This document shows positions 1-60,150 of a DNA stretch of 64,000 nt, one piece after another; the stretch's first letter is position 1, and the number at the start of each line of letters is the position of its first letter. Where the stretch lies: the NCBI GenBank assembly GCA_002633005.1, contig NMRA01000174.1, positions 1 through 64,000 of the forward strand. Reading direction: 5' to 3'. The notes below the pieces were generated by a model. The model was not told the origin of the DNA, searched no databases, and worked only from the letters and a program-made list of their open reading frames with translations. The DNA comes from Phoronis australis. Taxonomy: Eukaryota; Phoronida; Phoronidae. The translations under genes and the position numbers were made by a program.

Positions 1-112
1 TGTGCAGTACAATGGCATATTAGACACTTATACAATACTGTGCAGTACAATGGCATATTAGACACTTATACAATGCTGTGCAACACAGTGGAATAGACAC
101 TTAAACAAAATC
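1..112. repeat. Tandem repeat, 38-bp unit, about 2.9 copies
   Basis: Units begin at 1, 39 and 77 with TGTGCAGTACAATGG (third copy TGTGCAACACAGTGG). The first two copies are almost identical and the third is degenerate and shortened. The array continues off the left edge or begins there, so its true copy number is unknown. Confidence 0.9.
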
Positions 113-1560
113 TAAATAAAAATTAAAATGACCTGGAAAACAAATTTCTTTCCAATTTAAGAAGACATAATTTTTCATATCACTTGAAGCTGAAACTAAT
201 CCAGTGAATGCATATTGAAGTCTTAAGCAATCTAACCAGGACAATATTCTCTACACGCCTCTGTAGCAAAATGCATACAAGATCAAGCCAACCAAATTAA
301 TTATACTAAATTATCAAACTTCATAAAACAAATTATTTAACCTACATGAGTCATCCTTCTTGGTCATCTGTTCATAACTAGGTGGTCTAGGTACATTGGC
401 ATTGGTGGTGAGTGTCGGATAATAAAGTAGCCAGTTCTCATAGCCTCCATCCAGCACAAGTGGTTCCGATCGGATAACAGTATTTTGATCCCACTGGCAA
501 GAAAGACAGTATAGTTAGCAAGCCCTAAAGTAATGACCCAGAAGACGGTTGTTGTTGAGAATAATATTTTCAATTCAACTGTTTCTCACATTTGCAGTGC
601 TTAAGCCCGCCTTATATCAAAAAAATTACTTTTGATTTAGAGTGCTGCCCATTGTAACTGGTCTCAAATTGCTCCTTACTCAGATAAGTAGTGGGGAGGA
701 ATGAGTTGAGGAAAGTTTAGACTGCAAGCTCAAAGAAAGTGCCCTTTTAATAATGTAAGAGTTGTCCAGATATCATTAATTCAATTTCTGACCAGTGTAT
801 AAAACGCATTTTTTGAAAATATTAACAACATATCAAGTACACATTAGTCTTAAATTTTTCAATGTACCACTTGAAATAAGTGACAATTTCCTGGCAAACC
901 AGAACCCATCCTTCTTGCCCAAACTAATAGGAGACTTTTCATATTTGCGCTCTCTAGAGTAATGAGAGTGCAAATGTGACTTCCAATTTGTCCCGCCTCA
1001 GATTTAGTAGACAGAAATTCAAATTCAATAACTACATTGCAGTTTATAAATAGAAAAGCAAAGGAATAAATTCTACTGTCAGTCACTCCTAGTGTATGAT
1101 TAAGGTAGTTAAAGTTCGCTAATTTATTATAGCATTTTGACACTGTCTGGAATCGAAATTATCCTCTTGTATCAGCAGCAGCCACTGGCAATGGTACATC
1201 CCACCACACAGCAGTGAAAATTTGCCAGCCTTATAATAGTAAGCAAAGGTGTCAAAACGCTGCTTATACCAGTAGGTTGAAACCTCTCGTCCACATTACA
1301 TGGGATCTGTAGGTGGCGCTGAATGCCTGCCCACCAAAAACCTAACCAACATCTGGCAGGTTAGTGAATTTCAGTATGGCATGGCTATTTTGAAAATCAA
1401 CTGTTATCCATATCCCCTCAGGTCAGCAGGCCCCCTGGGCCCCCCCCCCCCTAAATCCGCCTATGCAACTTAAGACTGAGGGAGGTGCACGCAGATTTTG
1501 GACGGTTGAAGTTGGGAGCCTCGGCTTGGCAAAGTTTAAGTGTCCAACCTTTATGTTTTC
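113..1560. other. Upstream intergenic DNA, no gene recognised
   Basis: AT-rich sequence with only short ORFs that show no family likeness, splice-site support or repeat structure. A run of C residues lies at about 1440-1452, followed by a phrase typical of a repeat end. Nothing else is recognised before the MYO5 promoter region. Confidence 0.6.
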
Positions 1561-1579
1561 TTATATATATATTATTGAG

Positions 1580-1587
1580 TGACGTCA
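1580..1587. promoter_or_regulatory. CRE palindrome TGACGTCA upstream of MYO5
   Basis: A perfect 8-bp cAMP-response element (CREB/ATF site) lies about 190 bp before the MYO5 start codon. A TATATATAT run sits just upstream at about 1562-1570. The site itself is seen directly; a role in MYO5 transcription is inferred from position. The transcription start and any 5' untranslated exon cannot be located from sequence alone. Confidence 0.4.
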
Positions 1588-1779
1588 AAACCCAAGCGCC
1601 TGTGGTCTACAGTTCACAGCTATGACAGATTGTTTCAATTATTCATCAAAAGGTGTCACTACAGGTATACAGGTGGGCGGAAATGCTCATGCGCAACTGC
1701 ACACGTTAAAAGGTGACTCAGTTGGGCTGTGTTTATAACTTCTCACATCGCATGATTATGACTTAACATTATTATAAAC

Positions 1780-51210
<49,431 letters not shown>

Positions 51211-53540
51211 ATTACGTCTGTTTGTTAATGAACGAAGGCATGAAAGATTCTTGTGTTCATTAAAGGATTTGATCAACTTTTGAATGTGTTTCAAATATCT
51301 ATTTCTGTTGATGGCAAATACGTGAATTACTGTATATGGTGCTGGAAAATCTTGAGCAGGGTAGGTGAGAAAATCTAGCCCCGTAAAAGCAAACAGTAAA
51401 ATACATTATTGAAGTATTTTACTGTGGCATTGGTGCATTTTCTGGTCAGGTTGCGATGTCATTTAGCATTTGAGAAATGTTCAAAAGTGGTGTTTGTTCC
51501 ATTAATGTTGACATAAAATAGAAGTCTTTGATTATTCGAAGAATATGTGATACTTTTAAGTATATTGGGTGCTGTTCTGTCTATTGTTGTTATTGTTATA
51601 CTGTCTAAGGATTTATGTAAATTGTATAAATAAATGTAAATTGTATAAATGAATGGCACAAATTTTTTTTGTTGTCCGAGTGGAGACACAAATCAGTACG
51701 TAGACGTCCATTTTGCTATAATGTCTACTGCTTGTTATTGCTAGCTGTGCGCAGGTTTTCTAAATAATGCTTGTGAGCAAGGTAAAAATGATTTTCAAAG
51801 ATCATCTTGCCTGTTGTTCTGAGGGCTTGTTGGTCCAGTTTCAGTAAATTTTGAAGGCAACGACTTGAAGAGTTGTAACTTCTTATGAGAAAAGGAAATT
51901 GCTTTGAGGAAATTCATTGCTGATTTGTTTTTTCGAAATTATGATTATACTGAGAGAGGAACAAATTTCAGAGTATAATCAATCAATTGAATTGTTTTGT
52001 CCAAGTTGCCTTTCTAAGCTGACTGAATTCTGCAGGCTTAGAAAGTACAGAAGAGACTAATTACATTAGGTGATTTCATGGAATTGATTTCTATGACTAG
52101 GTGAAGTATTTATCATTTTTGAAACAGTAAGTATCCCCAGTTAGTGTACATCTTAAAGTCCTACACAGCATTGATTAGGCCAAGCAGTAGTGACAAAGTT
52201 TCAACTGTGGTGAATCTTTGCGCTTAAGCAATCAGTGAACTCCATGGTGTTTTGTGATTAGGAAGGTTAATTTGCTGTAGTAAACAACAAAACAAAGGGT
52301 TCCACTCAAAAAACGTGACGCAGAACATTTTTAAGATGGTACTGCATAAGGCTCCAAGTCATTGTAAAACTTAACGCAAGGTGAAACGTAATTTATGTCC
52401 AGTTGTATCGACATTTCTAGTGTTGTGTTTGATGGTGTAGAAATATCTAGTACCTGTGTTATAATAAAATTCACCTTAAGTCTGTTGAGTCCAATCTAAA
52501 GTAGTATGGTGTGCAATTTGAATGGTGCATTCGTTCTAGGTGATGTAAGTTATTAAGTCACAATTTATTAATTTATTCTTCAGTCTCTAATGTTGATATT
52601 GTTACCACACGAAATACGACCATTCCATTTTCAAATAATGTATCATTTACTGTTTTTCTCTAGTCTTGTTTTTTATGAGAATAGACATGAATTAATTCCA
52701 TTGTTTAGTTTCGGAGGTAAAATACTGGGACTCTGCATAAATTGGTCTCTTTCAATCTTTTCTTTACCACCGACATTGAGAATACGAATATCTTGTAGTT
52801 AAAACCGTCTCAACCATTTGTAGTCTGCCATACTACCCATCTTGGTTTTTGTGGAGGTGTTTCTTTACACTGGTTAGCATATAATCAAGCTTATTATGTG
52901 AAAAATGTAAAATGGAGATTTGCTCTTCACCTATTATGCATTTGTGCTTGCGTTTGAATTTTTATTTCTCAACTTAACCTATGACCTTGTACGTTGTCAT
53001 ATTTGGGCAGAAAGGGACCTGATCAATGAATCAGTTGTGTCTTGTGTGTAAGTTGTCGGATTTACCTGTGGAAAGGTATCAAAATAAGATGGTCTTCATA
53101 AGACTTTTTGTTAAGTTCTGTAATAATTATGTGGGAATCAGGGCTAGTAGAATTGATCAATATGTGTTGAAGCTTATTTGTTACAGAATTCATCATTTAG
53201 TTAAAGAATAAATGCTTTTTGTTGATTTTTAGAAACACATACGAACATGTTGTTGAATTATTTCCTTATTGTTGCATTGTTTCAGCGTTATTTTGGTAAT
53301 GAACACACAACAGATGATTTGGACTAAGATCACGCAAAATTCTGCATAAAGTCTAAATACCAGACCATGAATTCTGTGTTGTTGATGAACGTTCAAATCT
53401 GTTGCTGATAGTAGATGGAACCCTTGAGTAAAGAAAAAACTTTGGTAAACAAGAGTTAATAATAATTTGTGGATTAGCTATGACACGCTATTTTCTTCGT
53501 TCAGGGCAAAGAAGCAAACCACAGTAAGCAGTTCTGATAA
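51211..53540 (+). other. MYO5: MYO5 3' untranslated region and flank
   Basis: AT-rich non-coding DNA after the stop. AATAAA hexamers on the + strand lie at 51629-51634, 52463-52468 and 53207-53212; any could direct polyadenylation, and the first gives a 3' UTR of about 440 bases. No ORF of interest is present. Confidence 0.55.
51629..51634 (+). terminator. MYO5: Candidate MYO5 polyadenylation signal AATAAA
   Basis: First AATAAA after the stop codon (419 bases on). A T-rich run follows at about 51663. Later AATAAA sites could give longer transcripts. Confidence 0.4.
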
Positions 53541-55164
53541 TTTTTATTTGCACCATTTTAGGCAAGTTAGTCAGACATCATTCACGGATAAAACAACTGA
53601 CTGCTTAAAGACAAATTTATAGAACATGAAAGACTACTAAAAAGATGAAAACACTGACGCTTTAGTATACTCAGCAATAAGACTTAAAGAAATGGATATA
53701 CAAGTTTAATTGTTCTACATAAATTCAAATACCTATCCAAGGCACATGTGCGCTAATTAGCCTCACAAGCACTATTGGTCGGGTGGTGCCGAGCACTGCA
53801 AAGCCTAGCACAAATGCCATGCACCAAGCTTGGCCTGCTGCCTCATATGCAGGAAAGCCAAGCCCATAACTTGTACCAGTTTCTCACAAACAAAAATAGT
53901 GGTCAGTGAAATATGCCAGATGAGCTACTTTGTTCAATTGTCTTATTTTCTCACCTTCATGTGATCTATGTGCTTAGCTTACAGGTGGATGAGCGCTTAG
54001 CTCTTAGTCTGCTGCAAGCCTCAGGATTCCTGCAGCTCACTGGATGGGAAAGAAAAAGGAAAATTGGCCTTGCTCCTCTTGCACACCTACGTTATTTTAT
54101 AAGCAGATAAAGCAAGGGCTACAACTGTTTTCTAGTAAAATTGCAGAAAACAACATGGGCATTTTTAACATACATGCAAATCTGTTCTATGACCACGTTA
54201 CCAAGGCAACGTCAAGTGTTGCATTAAGTTCTTACTGTAAACAGTAGCTTTTGCACTTAATACTGACAGCTGGATTGTCAAAGTAAAGCTTGCTCGTTTT
54301 AGTATACAAAATATGCCACTACAGGATTCCTCGAATAATCTCACTTTCAGAACCAAGGCCAAAACGATGTATTATCCATTTGACAGTTGATCCTTACAAG
54401 CTTTGGAGAAGTGCTTAACAGGAACATGCTCGCTACATTCCTCAAACCCTTGCATAGAGATAGTTTTTAAACGGTCCTTATGAGTGGATAGAGAGCCTGA
54501 TGAGTGCCACAACCCCATGTAACAATTACCTTGCAGTTAGGTTCATTAGAGCAGGCTATCATGCCAAAAGACATTGTGATCACTATGGGACAGCTTATAC
54601 AAGTAGAATGTAAATACAGTGTACGTTCTGGACGCATTAGGAGTGGTGAATTACATACATTTAAATGGTAAAGAAATCGGTACTGACAAAAACTGACTAT
54701 GTAGTGTTTTCTTTTGAAAGAATCCCAGATGCTACATTTTTGTGAGGACAATTTGACCAACTATCTTAGTATGTTATCTAAGCACCACAAAAATCAAAAC
54801 GCTACTATAACCCCAAAAAATTATGACTACAAAACTAATGAGCTTGGTCGGAGGTAAACTTACAGATTTCTACTACAACTAGTATTTGCTCAGATCTTTA
54901 CTCTAGTTGATAATTCTAGCTGATCTTCCAGATCTGAAGATTCAATTGCACATTTATAAATTTCAACTCGTGCTGACATTTTACACAAACATACTGTAAA
55001 CTTTGAACAACATTTTCAAGTTTACAATAAACATTCTCCAAAAACTAATTCATTTTTCTCACTTTTCTAAGGCATGTTGAAAATGCTCAAAATTTAAAAA
55101 AAAATGATGACATCAGTCCAAACCAGTCCTGTCAGGTACACGACAACTTTCTTTAACATTTCTT

Positions 55165-55245
55165 TTTATCAAATTTTGAAAAAGTAAAATTGCACTTTTC
55201 AGCCAAGCTCGTATGCAAACTGAAGAATGTTTACCATAAACTATG
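55165..55245. repeat. Dispersed repeat, family C, fragment
   Basis: Contains AAACTGAAGAATGTTTACC preceded by an AATTTTGAAAAAGTAAAATT segment, related to the fragments in introns 6 and 15. Confidence 0.4.
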
Positions 55246-55672
55246 ACACTTTCTCTCACATACACATGAGTGGAAATCCATAGCAAACTGCCTTTCAATC
55301 TCATCAGACCTAATCATGCCAAAATCTAAAGCACAAAATATCACAACCACTTCAAGTATGGCATACAACCAGTGGAAGACAGGGTACAATTAAGCACAGT
55401 TTGCACGTTTAATAGATCAAATTTCGGTAAAAAACTTTCAATGTGTTCAGGCTATCTGCATCAACTGTAGCCCAACAAACATGAAATTACATTGAGGAGC
55501 ATTAGATAGAAGCGTAGCCGTGTCAGCAGAACTGAAAGAAGCTGGTCTGATTTGAGAGAAAAATGTAGACTTTGGCCATATAAAAGTCAAATTGGTGGCA
55601 ACTCAATCGTGCCACATGGAACACGGGGGGACGAAGAGAGTTAGTAAACTGGAGCGAGACCTGCCTTACAAA

Positions 55673-56141
55673 CATGGTGCCTCAATGCATGAAATACTCC
55701 ACAAAGAGATTGAATCATAAAGTTACGTCTCCAGCTCTCAGCTCATCATTTCAGCAATTCAATGTTATAAGAGAGATACTATAATCTCTTTTTACTCTAC
55801 TCTAATTCATATTATGTCAAAAATAACAGAGGTAGCAAATTAGTTCATGAAATAGCATTGATGATTGCTTCATCTTTAAAGATTCTAGTCTAGAAATATC
55901 ACAAACCCAAAGAGTCAATCCTAAGGCCCAGCATACACAGATAGCTCTGACATAAGCTTTTTGTCTGGGCCGTGAACCATAGCTGAACTGACAACTTACA
56001 TGAAGGTGAGAATGATTGAATGAACTAGTAGCTCGTTTATTAAACTGTCACATTTTCAAACCTTGGGTGAGCAGTCAGCTCAGCTATGGTTCACTAGGGG
56101 CAGACAACTCAGCTCATGGCTATCCATCTGTGCCGATTCTA
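55673..56141. repeat. Direct duplicate, copy 1 (ends at an N)
   Basis: About 469 bases nearly identical to 56143-56609, starting CATGGTGCCTCAATGCATG in both. Copy 1 ends at CCGATTCTA followed by the N. Differences are few (single bases and one 3-bp indel). It is probably an unmerged contig overlap. Confidence 0.9.
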
Positions 56142-56142
56142 N
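56142..56142. other. Single-N assembly join
   Basis: One ambiguous base lies exactly between two near-identical direct copies, as at 21409. Confidence 0.85.
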
Positions 56143-56609
56143 CATGGTGCCTCAATGCATGAAATACTCCACAAAGAGATTGAATTATAAAGTTACGTCT
56201 CCAGCTCTCAGCACATCATTTCAGCAATTCAATGTTATAAGAGAGATACTATAATCTCTTTTTACTCTACTCTAATTCATATTATGTCAAAAATAACAGA
56301 GGTAGCAAATTAGTTCATGAAATAGCATTGATGATTACTTCATCTTTAAAGATTCTAGTCTAGAAATATTACAAACCCAAGAGTCAATCCTAAGGCCCAG
56401 CATACACAGATAGCTCTGACATAAGCTTTTTGTCTGGGCCATGAACCATAGCTGAACTGACAACTTAATGAAGGTGAGAATGATTGAATGAACTAGTAGC
56501 TCGTTTATTAAACTGTTACATTTTCAAACCATGGGTGAGCAGTCAGCTCAGCTATGGTTCACTAGGGGCAGACAACTCAGCTCATGGCTATCCATCTGTG
56601 CCGATTCTA
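56143..56609. repeat. Direct duplicate, copy 2
   Basis: Second copy of the ~468-bp block. It continues past CCGATTCTA into unique sequence, as expected for a contig that overlaps its neighbour. Confidence 0.9.
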
Positions 56610-56989
56610 AAGTCAAAAGAACAGCTCTTTACAACATACTCCTGAATAGAGATGAGTCAAATTCAGAATTATGTTACCATGAGATGTATATACTTTTCTA
56701 GAGAAGTTCTGATCTTTCTTTTCATTGAAATATAACAGATGTTAAATCAACAAAAATATTTTCAAATGTGAAAAATAGTCAATCGAAATCTCCAAATCGA
56801 AATCTTGTTCAAAGGCACACAAAACCAGTCTGAATATCACAAATATTACAGAACTTTCCCATTTTCTTCCACCCATATCTTAGAGAGAACTAAATCCCAC
56901 TGAAAAATCTTGTCAGCTCCTGAACCAGCAGAATTGTGTGCAGTAAACCGATACCAGGTGTTACAGCAAAATAAAATGAATCAATGAGC

Positions 56990-57245
56990 ACCATTCCTCT
57001 TTAATGTTAGTAACGAGGAAACAGATGTGACTGTACAAGAATGCAAAACACAGCTCACCAACTGATAAGACCCTTTTCCATGTTCCTATTTAATGTTGAT
57101 AACAGGCAAAAGATGTCACAGAACAAAAAAGTGAAACACAGCTCACAAAGTGATGACCCCTTTCATGTTCCTATTGAATGTTGGTAACAGACAACAGGTG
57201 TCATTGTACAAGAAAGCGAAACAGATCACCAAATGGTGAGCTCAT
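56990..57245. repeat. Tandem repeat, ~87-bp unit, 3 copies
   Basis: Units share CCTNTTNAATGTTNNTAACA, AGATGTNAC and AACACAGCTCACNAA, with the AATGTT anchor at about 57003, 57091 and 57177. Copies are diverged. Confidence 0.8.
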
Positions 57246-57586
57246 GCTCATTGTTTAAATCCATAAACTATGAAACTTTTTAGCTGAGCAGATTAGTCTC
57301 CACAAATAATATAATAATGTAATACAACAACAAAATGGAAGAAAGTTAATTCGAAATTTCTGTAAAAGATAAAACACTGACAAATCCTAAATTATTTTTT
57401 ATATTTACTCTGTAACTTTAACATTAAAGTGTTTTTAAAAGGAATCCATGAAAAAATCATATGAAGGAACCAGTTTTCAAAACCACCATGTGCTTACTAC
57501 ACAAAACACACAACTGCAACCTCGGATGCACAGAAGATTCGAAAATGCACTTTGGAAATTGTGCTGCATAAATAAATGAAACCCTA

Positions 57587-57757
57587 TCATGAAGTCTTAG
57601 GTATACTGCTTCCACTTGGTTTGGGGCTGTTGAGGGACTGTTGTAATGCCACAGGGGTCAGCCACTCCTTGGGTAGGGCTTTCTCCAAGAATGGTATACA
57701 CGTGCTAACATACGCCAGCCTGTTCACATAGCTTGGTAATTCCTTGCCACATAGAAT
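57587..57757 (-). CDS. DESI2: DESI2-like peptidase, last exon (C-terminus)
   Basis: On the minus strand it encodes [20 protein letters not shown] and [20 protein letters not shown], then a short tail ending IPKTS before TGA. This matches the vertebrate DESI2 C-terminal block ([35 protein letters not shown]). The tail after it is much shorter than in human. Acceptor ACTTAG, phase 0 in. Confidence 0.95.
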   Translation of the reverse strand: MLCGKELPSYVNRLAYVSTCIPFLEKALPKEWLTPVALQQSLNSPKPSGSSIPKTS

Positions 57758-58447
57758 CTAAGTGATTACAAAAATAAATGTCTAATATAAACCTCACATG
57801 GAAAACGACATATAAAGAGCCAAAAAAGCTCAACTGTTCGATTCTGGTACGATATTTTTGTGTATTAATAACATAGGAGTTTGTTTTGAGCTGTAACTTT
57901 TTCTAAACACACATTTCATCCAAATCCAGCTTCAGTGATACAGCAACTATGTTTATAGTTTAGATTTACTTCATAATACGCAAGTTTGCTTTAGCAACAT
58001 GTGCAGAAGAATTTCTATTTTGTTCTAAACCAAGTTGGATTTCAGGGTTCAAGACAGTGCACCGTAAATAAGCCCACTCGATGAAATGACCCACGGGCGT
58101 TTATTTGTAAAATTATGCAAAATACACGCCAATGGGCATTCATTTGGTGTTACAACTTGCGGTGTCAAGTGTCCGGACAATGGGGGGTTTATTGGGAAAT
58201 TTTCCTCTTAAAAAGCTCATTCAGTGTCAGCTTTTTGTCACAAATTCATTTTCGTGGAGCTTTTATCATTTATAAAAACGAACAGTGCTGGCAAACTATG
58301 CATTTAACATAAAACTTAAAAACGCAGTTTTAAGCAAAAAAATGTCAAAGTCAGCACAACTGTGGCTTTCCGTTTGCATTGCCTCCTTTTCCAAATAAAC
58401 GCACAATTCGCGGTAACATTAGACAAATTCAAGGAGCCTGTTCTTAC

Positions 58448-58589
58448 CTGTGCCAGCGAGGCGGTGAAATTATTGCAGTTGTTGTTCAATAGATGGTATT
58501 TGTCACCACCGAATTCTCTTCCCATCTGGTCCACGATTTTACCGATCTCCTGAGCTGTGAAGTCTGTTGTTCCCAAAGTGATTGATTCC
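58448..58589 (-). CDS. DESI2: DESI2-like peptidase, exon with catalytic Cys
   Basis: Encodes ESITLGTTDFTAQEIGKIVD and then GDKYHLLNNNCNNFTASLAQ. The Cys in NNNCNNF sits where the PPPDE-family nucleophile lies (HKNCNHF in human DESI2). Acceptor TTTTTAG, donor GTAAGA; phase 2 in, 0 out. DESI proteins are small papain-fold peptidases reported to remove SUMO or ubiquitin, or act as thioesterases. Confidence 0.96.
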
Positions 58590-59334
58590 CTAAAAAGCAG
58601 ATTGAAGGCGATTGAAAACATGCGTAACACTTAAGACCATGATTTCCGCATTCACAAAACCTCAACATGTTCACGGTACCCATTTGGATAAAAGGAAATT
58701 CATTTAAATTGAGAAACTGACACTACACGTTAAATGAAACGAAACAATTTAGTTAGAACAATTCTATAACTACTATCACACATTTTGAGGTGTGAGCATT
58801 CACATCAGTGTTATAGAAGCTTTGAAAAATGAAAAAGACACTAATACTTTTTACTTCATGGTAATACTTTTTGCCTGAAATTGGTGATATTTTATCATAA
58901 AATGTGGCGAAGTGTTACCTAGCACTGAAACGTGAGAAATGTTGCTGCAAGCAGCACAAATCAAGCTTGTGTCAGTTGAGTGAACATTACTGGAGTTCAG
59001 GTAAGGAACGTACTGAACTGAGATTGAAATTTTTTCCTCGTTGAAAATTTGCGTATGTGGATGTTTTCTCCATGACTGCTATACCATGACGAACAACGTA
59101 GCCGTCATCTTGTTACCAGTGAGATTATAATGTACACTTTCAATGAGTTCAGAGTTGCTTCTACACATTAGCATAATATCGGTTACATGCAAACAAGAGC
59201 TAAACATTTTGACTATATACCCAAAAATTTGTATAGCATGAACAAAAACAGTTTACATATCAAATACAACTAAATGGAATGAAATTAATTTTACACTCTG
59301 GTAATATGAATGCAATTTCAAGGGCAACATGGCC

Positions 59335-59429
59335 GCATTGATGAGTCGCTCCTGAACTGATGTACTGGGATTCTGGTCACCAAAATAGACAAGGGCGGTC
59401 CATGTTGTTCTGATCTCGGCCAAACTGCA
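59335..59429 (-). other. Uncertain intronic ORF segment within DESI2
   Basis: After a TTTGCAG acceptor-like site the minus strand is open for about 57 codons and begins LAEIRTTWTALVYFGDQNPS. The amino-acid make-up looks gene-like, and the phase would follow the previous DESI2 exon. No donor in the needed phase is evident and I recognise no family, so it may be an unrelated or chance ORF. Confidence 0.2.
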
Positions 59430-60056
59430 AATTTGTATTCAAAAAGGCTTGCAGATTGATACGAAGAAAAAAACAGTGTACTATTGCATGTAATATATAC
59501 TTAATTTCGTATATATTTTCAAGTTAACAAGATAATCCTACAGACTAGGATTTTAACTAGTCAACTGGTGATTATAACAAATAACACTATAGCAGGCAAG
59601 GGGTCTCCAGGGAATTATATTGATCTGTAGCTTTACAGATAACAGTCGACGTTCTTGACCCAGCAATGTCTTATCTCTCGAAGAAAACAATTCTATCAAT
59701 TTCATAATGATGTATACGAATTATGATTAGGAAGTTAATCCCTAGGGTTTAACTGTAACAGTAACATATATTTTTGAATGGAAGTACATACTACAGAATT
59801 ACAGACTGGAAACTTTGAACAGTGTCGTTGGACATCATACAGCAAAATATGTTCCACAAGGAACCATGTAAATAGTTCACAATGTAGGCCGAATGCCAAG
59901 CATTGTTATTCTAATAATAGTGGAGTTGGGCGAGGTGTCACCTACTATACCTGCAAGTCAAGGCATGCCTGAAATCTTCAATCAAAAAATTAGTAAATAC
60001 AAAGAAAAATAAACTACGATAACAAAACTTAAAACAAAATTAGCAACAATACTAAC

Positions 60057-60150
60057 TTAAACTTAAACTGTTCACCGAGCTCTTCTGTGTCCTTAGGCTG
60101 AATTTCAAATATTCCACTGAATGGAAAGGGATGGCCACCATAGGCATATT
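60057..60150 (-). CDS. DESI2: DESI2-like peptidase, exon with [12 protein letters not shown]
   Basis: Encodes [20 protein letters not shown] and [12 protein letters not shown], against [20 protein letters not shown] in human DESI2. Phase 1 in (split Glu codon), 2 out at a GTTAGT donor. The upstream exon with the catalytic His (FHSGIEVYG in the family) is not found before the end of the window, so this gene model is 5'-partial. Confidence 0.95.

Larger units (their letters stand above)
53541..57586 (-). other. Shared 3' flank between converging genes; DESI2 3' UTR side
   Basis: No coding region recognised. A minus-strand AATAAA (TTTATT on +) at 53543-53548 and another at 56036-56041 could end DESI2 transcripts. 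The stretch holds a family C repeat fragment (55165-55245), the N-flanked duplicate (55673-56609) and an ~87-bp tandem repeat (56990-57245). Confidence 0.5.

Noticed and set aside
53913-54247. Overlapping short + strand ORFs after MYO5
   Set aside because: No homology, and they sit in the convergent 3' flank.
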